64,000 bases of DNA from Maricaulis sp. (GTDB lineage Bacteria > Pseudomonadota > Alphaproteobacteria > Caulobacterales > Maricaulaceae). The stretch's first letter is position 1, and the number at the start of each line of letters is the position of its first letter. The notes beneath the pieces were generated by a model that was given only the letters and a program-made list of their open reading frames with translations, was not told the DNA's origin and did not search any database. The position numbers and the translations under genes were made by a program. The stretch is from positions 1 to 64,000 of the forward strand of contig NZ_JAEPOL010000015.1 in the NCBI RefSeq assembly GCF_017642925.1, in the 5' to 3' direction. Below are positions 1 to 8,084 of the stretch, piece after piece.

Positions 1-1
1 C

Positions 2-121
<120 letters not shown>

Positions 122-206
122 ACACAGTTGCCGGCACTGCGGCCTGCCTTCGCGGGCTAGAAGCCTGCGCCCGCGTAGGCGGGTGGCCGGGATGACAAGT
201 GTTGTT
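122..206. repeat. Palindromic intergenic repeat, half element (family A)
   Basis: The segment has a hairpin-forming GC core and ends in the CCGGGATGACA signature. The same signature bounds the full elements at 576-740, 2584-2769, 4106-4270 and 58722-58888. Only one arm is present here, between the transposase end and the GIY-YIG gene. Confidence 0.6.
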
Positions 207-209
207 CCT

Positions 210-545
210 CTACCAATTGCGCTGGTGTTCCGGTGCCAGTTCGGCCGGATCGGTTCCGCCCAGACCCGGGTAGAGATCATTCCAGTCGGGATTGTCTTTC
301 TCGATCAGATTGATCTTCCACTGCCGCCGCCAGCGCTTGATGCGCTTTTCCCTTGTAATCGCTTCATTGATATCCTGGTGAGGTTCGTACCAGACAAGCC
401 GGTCGACACCGTATTTGGCCGTAAACCCGGGAACCTGCCGGATCTTGTGCTCGAACACCCGGCGCAGCAGCGAATTGGTGACGCCGCAATACAGCGTTCC
501 GTATCTGCGCGAAGCGAGCAGGTAGACAAAGTAGCAGTTTTCCAT
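210..545 (-). CDS. GIY-YIG family endonuclease (YhbQ-like single-domain)
   Basis: The 111-residue protein starts MENCYFVYLLASRRYGTLYC. The YFVYLL segment and the YGTLYCGVT segment correspond to the GIY and YIG strands, followed by a conserved Arg in the helix (LLRRVFEHK) and the WYE, ITREKRIKRW and Asn-rich C-terminal motifs of the UPF0213/YhbQ group. Such small proteins are predicted structure-specific or damage-related DNA nucleases. Length is normal for the family. It stands alone on the minus strand between an IS110 end and a family A repeat, with no evident operon partner. These genes are common and frequently mobile in this lineage; the biological role is not established. Confidence 0.85.
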   Translation of the reverse strand: MENCYFVYLLASRRYGTLYCGVTNSLLRRVFEHKIRQVPGFTAKYGVDRLVWYEPHQDINEAITREKRIKRWRRQWKINLIEKDNPDWNDLYPGLGGTDPAELAPEHQRNW

Positions 546-575
546 AAATGCAATTATAAATTGTTAATCAGGCAT

Positions 576-740
576 TGTCATCCCGGATGCACGCCCCGCG
601 CAGGCGGGGCGAAAGTCCGGGACCCATAACCCCGGTGATTGTCCAGCTGTCGCTGACATCGAGCCTGCTTCCGGCCAAAAGCGAGCGTATAGGTCCCGGC
701 CCTGCAGCCCGCCTTCGCGGGCGATCCGGCCGGGATGACA
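576..740. repeat. Palindromic intergenic repeat, full element (family A)
   Basis: The element is bounded by TGTCATCCCGG and CCGGGATGACA and contains inner hairpins (CGCCCCGCGCAGGCGGGGCG and the GCCCGCCTTCGCGGGC arm). It is nearly the same as the element at 4106-4270 and is in the same orientation. Together with unannotated sequence at 741-880 it fills the gene-free stretch before the GTA cluster. I see no clear promoter in 741-880, although the GTA promoter should lie there. Confidence 0.75.
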
Positions 741-880
741 GCGGCGCTCAAAAGCACAAACCGCGGATAAGCCGCGCGTTATCCCCGCATCGCGAAATAA
801 TTTCTCCAGCTTTCTCAACCTCTTCCCAAAAAAACGCTGCGGGAAATCAGACCGGTGCCGGCGCCGGGCTATGGTTCGGC

Positions 881-1405
881 ATGCTTGAGAAAACCGAGAG
901 AAAACGGCGCGACCGGGTCGACTGGTATCCCTGGATGGTGCGCTACGAGGCGGGCGAAAGCGCAAGCGCGCTCGCCGCCGAGGCCGGCTGTTGCCGGAAC
1001 ACGATCTACCGCAACTGGGCCTGGTTCTCGGCGCTTGCGCCGGAGGAAAGGGCCGATCTGCGGCGGCAGGCTTTCCGCCGGCTGGCGGCACGGATCGAGT
1101 CCGATGCCCTGCGTTGCCGGATCGACGAGGCCGGCAAGCAGGCGCGCGGACTGGAGCCGGTCCGGCGGCTGCTCGAAGCCATGGAGGACGAGATGAAACC
1201 GAACACGACACGACCGGCAGCAGGGGGCCAGCATGACGAGATCTCACCCGCCGCAGCCCGGGCCGAACTACTTGCGCGACTTGCTGAGCACGCAAGACTG
1301 CGACGTACAAAAGCGCTGGACGGACAGTCTGAGCGAAGCGGAGCTGGCGCAGATGCGCCGCGACTGGGCGCTCTGGAAACCAAGCAGGGCACAGATCCCG
1401 CCTGA
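881..1405 (+). CDS. GTA g1-like protein, candidate small terminase subunit
   Basis: The 174-residue frame starts at an ATG (MLEKTERKRRDRV). Residues about 20-50 look like a helix-turn-helix: a basic stretch, then ESASALAAEAGCCRNTIYRNW. The next 70 residues are Arg/Glu-rich helices. Position immediately before TerL, together with the HTH, suggests the GTA g1 small terminase that selects DNA for packaging. The last 58 codons overlap the TerL frame by 173 nt, which is unusually long. Either this protein ends in a dispensable tail or TerL starts downstream of 1233 (in-frame TTG codons exist near 1270). I would not exclude that it is just a lineage-specific HTH protein. Confidence 0.55.
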   Translation: MLEKTERKRRDRVDWYPWMVRYEAGESASALAAEAGCCRNTIYRNWAWFSALAPEERADLRRQAFRRLAARIESDALRCRIDEAGKQARGLEPVRRLLEAMEDEMKPNTTRPAAGGQHDEISPAAARAELLARLAEHARLRRTKALDGQSERSGAGADAPRLGALETKQGTDPA

Positions 1406-2570
1406 GGGCGACTGGCTGATCTGGCTTTTCCTGGGCGGCCGCGGTGCGGGCAAGACCCGCGCGGGGGCCGAATGGGTGCGCGGTGTTGTGGAGGGCGGGG
1501 CACAGCGGATCGCGCTGGTCGCGCCGACCTTCAACGATGTGCGCGAAGTGATGATCGAGGGCCCGTCCGGCCTGATGAATATCGGACCGGAGGCGGGGCG
1601 GCCGCGCTATGAGGCCAGCCGCAAACGCGTCGTCTGGCCCGGCGGGGCGGTGGGCTATGCCTTCTCGGCCGAGGATGCGGACGGGCTGCGCGGGCCGCAA
1701 TTCGATTTTGCCTGGGGCGATGAAATGGCCGCCTGGTCGAACCCGCAGCGCGTCATCGACACGCTGCGCATGGGGTTGCGCCTGGGCGACCATCCACGCC
1801 TGATGCTGACCACCACACCGCGGCCGATCCCGGCGCTGAAACGCCTGGTGAAACAGGCCGGTGTACAGCTGAGCCATCAGCCGACCGCCGACAATGCGGC
1901 CAATCTGGCGCCGGGCTTTCTCGATGCGATGACGGCCGCCTATGGCGGGTCCGCGCTGGGGCGGCAGGAGATCGAGGGCATATTGATCGACGATCCGCCC
2001 GGCGCGTTGTGGAGCCGCGGCCAGGTGGAGGCCTGTTTTGCCGAAACCGTGCCCGATCTCGACCGGATCGTGGTCGCCGTCGACCCGCCGGCCTCGGGCG
2101 GACCGCGCTCGGACGAGTGCGGCATCGTGGTGGCAGGCGCGGCCGGCGAGGGGCCGGGCCGGCGCGGTGTCGTGCTGGCGGACATGTCCTTCGGGCCTGC
2201 CATGCCGGCCGACTGGGCGGCGCGTGTGGCGTCGGCCTTCGACAGTTTCAGCGCCGACAGTGTGATCGCCGAGGCCAATCAGGGCGGGGAAATGGTGCGC
2301 TCGGTGCTCAAGGCCGCCGATGCCGCCCTGCCGGTCAGGCTGGTCCATGCCACACGCGGCAAGCATGTCCGCGCCGAACCGGTCGCCGCCCTCTATGCCG
2401 CCGGGCGGGTGAGGCATGCCGGCCGCTTTGCCGCCCTGGAAGACCAGATGTGCGCCTTCGGCTCACCCGAGGCCGGCGGCACCAGCCCCGACCGCGTCGA
2501 CGCCCTCGTCTGGGCCCTGACCGACCTCCTCGTCGGCACCCGCGGCGCCCCGCGCATGCGGTGGATGTAG
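1233..2570 (+). CDS. GTA terminase large subunit (g2, TerL)
   Basis: The 445-residue packaging motor has an N-terminal ATPase and a C-terminal RNase H-like nuclease. Walker A (GGRGAGKT) is at residues 68-75 and a Walker B-like segment (FDFAWGDEMAAW) is near residues 157-168. A nuclease acidic strand (VVAVDPPAS followed by DECG) lies near residues 278-293. These are the hallmark motifs of GTA and related phage terminases, which translocate DNA into preformed capsids. The gene leads the structural operon and is followed by a family A repeat rather than directly by the portal gene. The start at 1233 is preferred because it is an ATG with a purine-rich upstream stretch. Confidence 0.95.
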   Translation: MTRSHPPQPGPNYLRDLLSTQDCDVQKRWTDSLSEAELAQMRRDWALWKPSRAQIPPEGDWLIWLFLGGRGAGKTRAGAEWVRGVVEGGAQRIALVAPTFNDVREVMIEGPSGLMNIGPEAGRPRYEASRKRVVWPGGAVGYAFSAEDADGLRGPQFDFAWGDEMAAWSNPQRVIDTLRMGLRLGDHPRLMLTTTPRPIPALKRLVKQAGVQLSHQPTADNAANLAPGFLDAMTAAYGGSALGRQEIEGILIDDPPGALWSRGQVEACFAETVPDLDRIVVAVDPPASGGPRSDECGIVVAGAAGEGPGRRGVVLADMSFGPAMPADWAARVASAFDSFSADSVIAEANQGGEMVRSVLKAADAALPVRLVHATRGKHVRAEPVAALYAAGRVRHAGRFAALEDQMCAFGSPEAGGTSPDRVDALVWALTDLLVGTRGAPRMRWM

Positions 2571-2583
2571 GGAATTTACGCAT

Positions 2584-2769
2584 TGTCATCCCGGCCACCC
2601 GCTTTCGCGGGCGCAGGCTTCTGGCCTGCGAAGGCAGGCCGCAGGGCCGGGACCTATATCCTTGTTGCAGGCCGTAAGCAGGCGCGAGATTCGCGCTAAC
2701 CCGGAACCACCGGGGTTATGGGTCCCGGACTTTCGCCCCGCCTCAGCGGGGCGTGCATCCGGGATGACA
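2584..2769. repeat. Palindromic intergenic repeat (family A, reverse orientation)
   Basis: The 186-bp element has the TGTCATCCCGG/CCGGGATGACA ends and lies in the opposite orientation to 576-740. It separates terL from the portal gene, so a transcript of the GTA operon would carry a large hairpin here. Confidence 0.75.
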
Positions 2770-2802
2770 GCAAAACTTTCGAACACAAAGAAAGGACACG
2801 CC

Positions 2803-3843
2803 ATGTCCAACTGGTTTTCCCGGTTTTTCGGCCGGGATGTGAAGACGGCTGCGACGAGCCGGCTGGTCTCGCTGGCGGCGGGGCGGGTGTCGCGCTGGCT
2901 GCCGCGGGCGCTGCCGGCGCAGATCGAGGCGGGCTATGCGCGTAATGCGGTGGCCAATCGCTGCGTCAGGCTGATCGCCGAGGCCGCCGCCGACGTGCCG
3001 TTCCGGGCCTCCGATCCGGCCGTGCAGCGCCTGCTCGACCGGCCCAATGCCGAGACCTCCGGGCCCGAGCTGTGGGAAAAACTCTACGGTTATCTACAGC
3101 TGGCGGGAAACGGCTATCTCGAGCTCGTCACCCTGGACGGCGAACCGCGCGAGCTTTTCAGCCTGCGCCCGGATCGCATGCGTGTGCTGGCCGATCCGAC
3201 GGGCTGGCCGACCGGGTGGGAGTATGGCGCCGGGGGCTATAAACGCCGCTTCGAGCGCGATCCGTCCACAGGCCGTTCACAGGTTTTCCACATGCGGCTC
3301 TTCCACCCGTCCGACGATCATTACGGCCTCTCGCCGCTGGAACCGGCGGGCCGGGCGGTCGATCTGCACACGGCCGGGGCCGACTGGGCGCGGGCGCTGC
3401 TGGATAATGCGGCGCGGCCCTCCGGTGCGCTGGTCTTCAACGGCGCCGACGGACATCTCACCGAGGACCAGTTCGAACGCCTCAAGGGCGAGCTGGCCAA
3501 CACGCACACGGGTGCTGCCAATGCCGGACGTCCGCTGCTGCTGGAGGGCGGTCTGGACTGGAAGCCGATGGCGATGAGCCCGGCGGAGATGGACTTCATC
3601 GAGGCGCGGCGCGAGGCCGCACGCGAGATCGCGCTGGCCTTCGGCGTGCCGCCGCTCATCCTCGGCCTGCCCGGCGACAATACCTATGCCAATTATCGCG
3701 AGGCCAATCTCGCCTTCATCCGCCAGACCGTGACGCCGCTGGTGCGCAAGACCGCGCGGGCGCTGTCGGTCTGGCTGCAGCCCTGGTTCGGCGGGACGCT
3801 GACCATCGAGGCCGAGCTGCCCGGTCCGGAGGCGACGCCATGA
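2803..3843 (+). CDS. GTA portal protein (g3, HK97 family)
   Basis: The 346-residue protein forms the ring through which DNA enters and leaves the capsid. Family-typical segments are LYGYLQLAGNGYLEL, LFSLRPDRMRVL, the VFHMRLFHPSDDHYGLSPLEPA core and the late FGVPPLILGLPGDNTYANY motif. The start at 2803 has an AAAGGA ribosome site about 7 bases upstream; a longer upstream frame runs into the family A repeat and is rejected. The stop overlaps the next gene by ATGA. Confidence 0.95.
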   Translation: MSNWFSRFFGRDVKTAATSRLVSLAAGRVSRWLPRALPAQIEAGYARNAVANRCVRLIAEAAADVPFRASDPAVQRLLDRPNAETSGPELWEKLYGYLQLAGNGYLELVTLDGEPRELFSLRPDRMRVLADPTGWPTGWEYGAGGYKRRFERDPSTGRSQVFHMRLFHPSDDHYGLSPLEPAGRAVDLHTAGADWARALLDNAARPSGALVFNGADGHLTEDQFERLKGELANTHTGAANAGRPLLLEGGLDWKPMAMSPAEMDFIEARREAAREIALAFGVPPLILGLPGDNTYANYREANLAFIRQTVTPLVRKTARALSVWLQPWFGGTLTIEAELPGPEATP

Positions 3844-4079
3844 GCGAGATGCCCCGCTGGACGCTGCAGCGCCAGGTGACCGCCGGCGTCCTCCTCGCCA
3901 TCGGCCTGCAAAGCGCCGGCGCGCTGATCTGGTCCGGCCGCGTCGCCGAACGCCTCGACCAGCTGGAATACGCCAACGACCGCGCCGGTCCGCTCGCCGA
4001 ACGCCTGGCCCGCCTGGAAGCCGAAATGCGCCTGGCAAGGGAGAGTCTGGTGCGCATCGAGCGCCGGATGGAGGAGTAG
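3840..4079 (+). CDS. Small membrane/coiled-coil protein (GTA g3.5 position)
   Basis: The 79-residue product overlaps the portal stop by 4 nt. Residues about 14-32 form one hydrophobic segment (VTAGVLLAIGLQSAGALIW). It is followed by a heptad-like coiled coil rich in Arg and Glu (RVAERLDQLEYANDRAG onward). Small ORFs of this kind sit between portal and protease in Rhodobacterales-type GTA clusters and are usually labelled g3.5. Its function is unknown. Topology suggests a holin-like or scaffolding accessory role, but nothing in the sequence proves this. Confidence 0.75.
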   Translation: MSEMPRWTLQRQVTAGVLLAIGLQSAGALIWSGRVAERLDQLEYANDRAGPLAERLARLEAEMRLARESLVRIERRMEE

Positions 4080-4105
4080 GCGGGGCGCCTCACCAGACCC
4101 GTCAT

Positions 4106-4270
4106 TGTCATCCCGGATGAACGCCCCGCGGAGGCGGGGCGAAAGTCCGGGACCCATAATCCCGGTGCGCTTCCAGCTGCCGCTGAAACCGGATCCGCCT
4201 CCGGCCAAAAGCGAGCGTATGGGTCCCGGCCCTGCGGCCCGCCTGCGCGGGCCATCCGGCCGGGATGACA
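4106..4270. repeat. Palindromic intergenic repeat (family A)
   Basis: This is a full element with the same ends, orientation and inner arms as 576-740. It lies between g3.5 and the protease gene and is the second family A element inside the GTA structural operon. Confidence 0.75.
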
Positions 4271-4295
4271 TCGCAAATTCAAGGAAGATTTCATC

Positions 4296-4721
4296 ATGTC
4301 CCAACCCCTCCTGATCGAGGGTCATGCGAGCCTGTTCGGGCTGGCGGACCTGGCCGGCGATGTGGTGCATCGCGGCGCGTTTGCCCGGACGCTGCGGGCG
4401 AAGACGTCCGTGCCCATGCTGTTCCAGCACGATCCGGCCGAACCGGTCGGCGTGTGGACCGGGCTGCGCGAGGACCGGCGCGGGCTCTTCGTCACCGGCG
4501 AGATCCTGGCCGAGGGCCCGCGCGGACGCACGGCGGCCGGCCTGGTGGCCCGCGGTGCGGTGAACGGTCTTTCCATCGGCTTTCGCACCCGCCGCTCCGC
4601 TGCCCGCAAGCCGCGCGGCCGCGATCTTTTCGACATCGATCTCTGGGAGGTCTCCATCGTGACCTTCCCCATGCTGCCGCAGGCCCGCCTGCGGCTTGTC
4701 CGGCCTGCCGTGGCCGCCTGA
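4296..4721 (+). CDS. GTA prohead protease (g4, HK97 family)
   Basis: The 141-residue serine protease is predicted to process the capsid protein during head assembly. The candidate catalytic His is H45 in MLFQHDPAEPVGVW and the nucleophile is S93 in the NGLSIGF motif, both at the expected spacing for HK97-type prohead proteases. The WEVSIVTFPM strand near residues 115-125 is also diagnostic. The start follows an AAGGAAG-type ribosome site. The gene is followed 26 nt later by the capsid gene. Confidence 0.93.
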   Translation: MSQPLLIEGHASLFGLADLAGDVVHRGAFARTLRAKTSVPMLFQHDPAEPVGVWTGLREDRRGLFVTGEILAEGPRGRTAAGLVARGAVNGLSIGFRTRRSAARKPRGRDLFDIDLWEVSIVTFPMLPQARLRLVRPAVAA

Positions 4722-4747
4722 TCTCCTTCACTCAAAAGGGAAAATCC

Positions 4748-5965
4748 ATGACCAAGGAAACCAAGATGACGCCGGTCTCGGCGGAAACCCGGGCCGCGCT
4801 GGGCGAAGTGCTGGCTGCGTTCGAGGCCTTCAAGGAGGCCAATGACGCCCGGCTCGACGAGCTCGACGCCAAGGCCTCCTCCGACGTGCTGCTGGACGAC
4901 AAGGTCGCCCGCATCGATGCGGCCCTGACGCAGCAGAAATCCGCCCTCGACCGCCTCCTGCTCGACCGGGCCCGCCCCGGTCTCGACGGCGCTCCGGCCA
5001 ATGCCGGCTCGGCCGCCTGGTCGGACTATATGCGCCGCGGCGATGCGGCGGGGCTCCATGAGGGCAAGTCGGCCAGCGCGGGCTCGGACGCCGATGGCGG
5101 CTATGTCGTGCCGGCGGAGACCGAGGCGCGCATCGATCGCCTCCTGACCGAAGCCTCGCCGATCCGCGCCATCGCCTCGGTGCGCCAGACCTCGGCGGGC
5201 ATTTTCCGCAAGCCGGTGTCGAAAGGCGGCGCCGCCACGGGCTGGGTCGCCGAGACCGCCGCGCGGCCGGAGACCGACAGCCCGACGCTGGACCTGATCG
5301 ATTTCCCCTGCGCCGAGCTCTACGCCATGCCGGCTGCCACCCAGCAGCTGCTGGACGATGCCATGGTGGATATCGAGCAATGGCTGGCCGAGGAGGTGCG
5401 GGATGTCTTCGCCGTCCAGGAAGGCGCGGCCTTCGTCAACGGCAATGGTTCCGGCAAGCCGCGCGGCTTCCTCAACTATACCAAGGCCGCCGAAGGCACA
5501 CAGGCCTGGGGCGAGATGGGCTATGTCGCGACCGGAACGGATGGCGGTTTCGACGCCGGCGATCCGGCCGACGCGCTGATCGATCTCGTCTATGCGCCCA
5601 AGACCGCCTATCGCGCCCGCGGCCGTTTCGTGATGAACCGCCAGACCGTCTCCGCCGTGCGCCGCTTCAAGGATGCGGACGGCAATTATCTCTGGCAGCC
5701 CTCGCTGTCGGAGGCGGGCACGTCGACCCTGCTGGGCTATCCCGTCACCGAGGCGGAAGACATGCCCGATATCGGTTCGGACGCCTTTGCCATCGCCTTC
5801 GGCGATTTCGAGAAAGGCTATCTCGTCGTCGACCGCCAGGGCGTGGAAGTGCTGCGCGATCCCTATTCCGCCAAACCCTACGTCCTCTTCTACACCACCA
5901 AACGCGTCGGCGGCGGCGTGCAGGACTTCGAAGCCATCAAACTGCTGAAGTTCGGGACGTCGTAG
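4748..5965 (+). CDS. GTA major capsid protein (g5, HK97 fold)
   Basis: The 405-residue product has an N-terminal helical, charged scaffold-like region (about residues 1-75) expected to be removed by the protease. The HK97-fold capsid domain starts near DADGGYVVPAETEARI. Typical segments are TDSPTLDLIDFPCAELYAMPAATQQLLDDA, the AFVNGNGSGKPRGFLNY loop and a C-terminal GFEKGYLVVDRQGVEVLRDPYS-type strand (here DFEKGYLVVDRQG). The ATG at 4748 was chosen because it begins the conserved MTKETK scaffold start and the upstream in-frame extension lies over the protease gene. The gene is followed by a 374-nt non-coding block. Confidence 0.95.
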   Translation: MTKETKMTPVSAETRAALGEVLAAFEAFKEANDARLDELDAKASSDVLLDDKVARIDAALTQQKSALDRLLLDRARPGLDGAPANAGSAAWSDYMRRGDAAGLHEGKSASAGSDADGGYVVPAETEARIDRLLTEASPIRAIASVRQTSAGIFRKPVSKGGAATGWVAETAARPETDSPTLDLIDFPCAELYAMPAATQQLLDDAMVDIEQWLAEEVRDVFAVQEGAAFVNGNGSGKPRGFLNYTKAAEGTQAWGEMGYVATGTDGGFDAGDPADALIDLVYAPKTAYRARGRFVMNRQTVSAVRRFKDADGNYLWQPSLSEAGTSTLLGYPVTEAEDMPDIGSDAFAIAFGDFEKGYLVVDRQGVEVLRDPYSAKPYVLFYTTKRVGGGVQDFEAIKLLKFGTS

Positions 5966-5968
5966 AGG

Positions 5969-6152
5969 CTTTCCTCCCCACTTGCGTGGGGAGGGGGACC
6001 GCGCCGCAGGCGCGGTGGAGGGGCCGCCGCGTCAGCGGCGGAAGGGCGCCGCAGGACCCCGACCGTCCTTCCGGCGCGGCGCGCCGGCCCCTTCGACCCC
6101 TCCTTCGCTGAAGCTGCGGAGGGCCCACTTCCCCACGATGTGGGGAAGAAAA
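5969..6152. repeat. Intergenic repeat, CCCCACTTGCGTGGGG type (family B)
   Basis: The hairpin units CCCCAC-TTGC-GTGGGG and CCCCAC-GATG-TGTGGGG-like close the two ends. GC-rich palindromes (GCGCCGCAGGCGC, GCCGCGTCAGCGGC) fill the middle. It forms the first half of the 374-nt gene-free block after the capsid gene. No gene is seen on either strand. Confidence 0.6.
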
Positions 6153-6175
6153 GGGTTGATTTGGCCTGTTCTGAA

Positions 6176-6305
6176 CCTCCCTCTCCCTTGGGAGAGGGAT
6201 CGAGGGAGAGGGGGAAGACACCGCCCCTGGCGTTCTAGGCGCCAGCACCGGGATTTCCCCCTCATCCGCCCCTCCGGGGCACCTTCTCCCGGGGGAGAAG
6301 GGGGT
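6176..6305. repeat. Intergenic repeat, CTCTCCCTTGGGAGAG type
   Basis: The segment begins CTCTCCCTTGGGAGAG and ends with CTTCTCCCGGGGGAGAAG, the outer arms of a second repeat type that is widespread in proteobacterial intergenic regions. It occupies the second half of the gene-free block and lies just beyond the 3' end of the minus-strand membrane gene ending at 6340. Confidence 0.55.
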
Positions 6306-6339
6306 TAAGCGGCACGACAGCGCAGATCGTCTAGGCACT

Positions 6340-6900
6340 TTACCAGAAGGACCATCTGCTCTTGCCCGGTTCGGGAAGGCGCATCCAGAGCATGGCGTAG
6401 GCAATGGAAAAGAAGAGCGTTATTGCCGCGACGACCAGAATGACGGGCCACAGCGTTCCCAGGCCGTCGAAGCGATGCCACACGCCCCAATAAACGGCCA
6501 GCATTGCAGCGGTGCCCAGCCAGATACCGATCTGGTCGCCGAGACCAGGGAGATAGAGGCCAGCCCCGTCGACTTGCCAGGCAGGCAGGATGCTCCGGGC
6601 CTTTTCAGGTGCCCAGCCGATGAATCCGAGTTTGAACCACCAGGGTACGATATCGCGCTTGAGGCCAAGCCAGTGGCGGATGGGATTGCGGATCAACGTC
6701 CTCGCAGTCGCCGAGATCGGCAGAGCGAAAATCAGGAGGATGGGCAAGGCGCTGCCCGTCCCGGATTGCCGCCATGTCACCGCCGCGCAAAGCGCCAGCG
6801 TAAGCATTGCCCCTGCCGCATGGACCGCCACTTCCGACCAGAATGGGCGGACTGCATTGGGCGAAACCAGGCCTGCAACTCTTCGGGAGACGATGTCCAT
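6340..6900 (-). CDS. Membrane protein of unknown function, paralog 1 (inside GTA cluster)
   Basis: I do not recognise this family. The 186-residue product has hydrophobic segments near residues 25-45 and 50-65, another near 120-140 and a last one near 150-170. A conserved central block reads PWWFKLGFIGWAPEKAR followed by LYLPGLGDQIG. The same block occurs in the next minus-strand gene (PWWFKLRFVRATPDLVR, VYLPGVGHAIG), so the two are tandem paralogs. The gene runs against the GTA operon. The ATG at 6900 was chosen; a GTG at 6909 is possible. The sequence just upstream (6898 onward, read on the plus strand) resembles the first codons of g6, which suggests tandem duplication of gene plus neighbouring sequence. 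Confidence 0.7.
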   Translation of the reverse strand: MDIVSRRVAGLVSPNAVRPFWSEVAVHAAGAMLTLALCAAVTWRQSGTGSALPILLIFALPISATARTLIRNPIRHWLGLKRDIVPWWFKLGFIGWAPEKARSILPAWQVDGAGLYLPGLGDQIGIWLGTAAMLAVYWGVWHRFDGLGTLWPVILVVAAITLFFSIAYAMLWMRLPEPGKSRWSFW

Positions 6901-6934
6901 GTCCCTCACACATCTTGTTCCGCCCGCAGCGCGG

Positions 6935-7513
6935 TCACCGGGGTGGAAAAAAGAAAAACCGGTCAGACTGTCCGGGCGCCGGAAGCGTGTAGTCGCGGAT
7001 GATTACCGCCCGGAACCACGGTATGGCCAGGCCGGCCAGTCCGGTCAAAGGCACAATGACAAAGCCGCGGTGGACATCCGGCAGGATCAGGATGAGCCCG
7101 AGTGTTGCGAGGTTGTAGCTGACAAGCGCGCCGATCGCATGGCCGACGCCGGGCAGATAAACCCGGTCCTTGTACACGTGCCAGTCCGGTGCCGTCTCCC
7201 GAACCAGATCCGGGGTGGCCCGTACGAACCGGAGTTTGAACCACCAGGGCAGTGTATCCGGTCCAAGGCCGAAAGCGCGCCGGACCGGATTTCGGACCAG
7301 CGGGCGGATCAGGCTGATGACGATCACCGACCAGATCATCGCCCAGAAGAAACCGTAGACCGGACCCGGCGCGACAAGAGCATAGGCGGCGTATCCGCTG
7401 GGGATCGCCGCGAGTGCTGCGACGGCATGGACCGTCGCTTCGGCGTCAAAGCTGGTCCGCATCGCGTCGGGCCAGTCGGCGCGCTTCAAAAAGATCGAGG
7501 AGAAATCTCCCAT
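6935..7513 (-). CDS. Membrane protein of unknown function, paralog 2 (inside GTA cluster)
   Basis: The 192-residue paralog of the previous gene shares RNPVRRAFGLGPDTLPWWFK versus RNPIRHWLGLKRDIVPWWFK and an LPGxGxxIG motif, and a similar Pro-Gly-rich C-terminus (LPAPGQSDR versus LPEPGKSRW). It has about four membrane segments. Its ATG at 7511-7513 overlaps the ATG of g6 at 7512-7514 on the opposite strand, so the two genes diverge from one shared start region. Function is unknown. Its position between capsid and connector genes interrupts an otherwise co-directional operon. Confidence 0.7.
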   Translation of the reverse strand: MGDFSSIFLKRADWPDAMRTSFDAEATVHAVAALAAIPSGYAAYALVAPGPVYGFFWAMIWSVIVISLIRPLVRNPVRRAFGLGPDTLPWWFKLRFVRATPDLVRETAPDWHVYKDRVYLPGVGHAIGALVSYNLATLGLILILPDVHRGFVIVPLTGLAGLAIPWFRAVIIRDYTLPAPGQSDRFFFFPPR

Positions 7514-8084
7514 GTCCCTCACACTCCACACTCCGCCATCCGCGGAGCCTGTCACGCTGGCCGAGGCGAAGCTGCGGCTGCGCATCGGCAATGATGTGCA
7601 TGACGATGCGATCAACCAATGGATAGCCGCGGCCCGTGAGCGCGTCGAGCGGGAAACGGGGCGGGCGCTTCTCGCCCAGACCTGGGTCGAGCGGCGCGAC
7701 CGCTGGGACGGGGACGGGCGGTTGATGGCGTTCGGGACGCAGTTCCGATTGCCCAGACCGCCGCTGATCGCCCTGGAGGCGGTCACCACATACGATGCAG
7801 ACGGCACGCCGTCGGATCACGATCCGGCGGCGTTTTTTGTGGACACGATGGCCGATCCGGGGCGCATCGCGCTGAAACCGGACACGGTCTGGCCCGAGCC
7901 GGGCCGCGCCGTGGGCGGGATCGAGATCCGCTTCCGCGCAGGCTATGGTGACCAGCCTGCCGATGTCCCCGCCCCGCTGCGCGAGGCGATCCTGCAGCTG
8001 GTGAAAGCCATGTCCGAGGGCGGCGACGCTCTGCCGCCGGTCGCCGGCAGCCTGATGGCGCCCTATCGCCGGGTGACGCTGTGA
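7512..8084 (+). CDS. GTA head-tail connector (g6, gp6-like adaptor)
   Basis: The 190-residue protein begins with PSAEPVTLAEAKLRLRI and then DDAINQWIAAARERVERETGRAL, the hallmark of phage gp6/phiE125 gp8-type head-tail adaptor proteins. It also has the late DVPAPLREAILQLVKAM helix. The adaptor binds below the portal ring and starts the neck. The start is fixed by the conserved N-terminus. The gene has no visible ribosome site of its own other than a weak GGAGAAA upstream, and the region directly upstream belongs to the opposite-strand paralog 2. The stop overlaps the next gene by GTGA. Confidence 0.92.
   Translation: MSLTLHTPPSAEPVTLAEAKLRLRIGNDVHDDAINQWIAAARERVERETGRALLAQTWVERRDRWDGDGRLMAFGTQFRLPRPPLIALEAVTTYDADGTPSDHDPAAFFVDTMADPGRIALKPDTVWPEPGRAVGGIEIRFRAGYGDQPADVPAPLREAILQLVKAMSEGGDALPPVAGSLMAPYRRVTL

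Noticed and set aside
564..2417. Minus-strand frame of 617 codons over the g1/TerL region
   Set aside because: TerL motifs on the plus strand are clear; the minus frame shows no domain and is Arg/Pro/Ala-rich.
5966..6339. Possible CRISPR-like or array structure in the repeat block
   Set aside because: Units differ in sequence and spacing and there are no regular spacers or cas genes; these are palindromic intergenic repeats.
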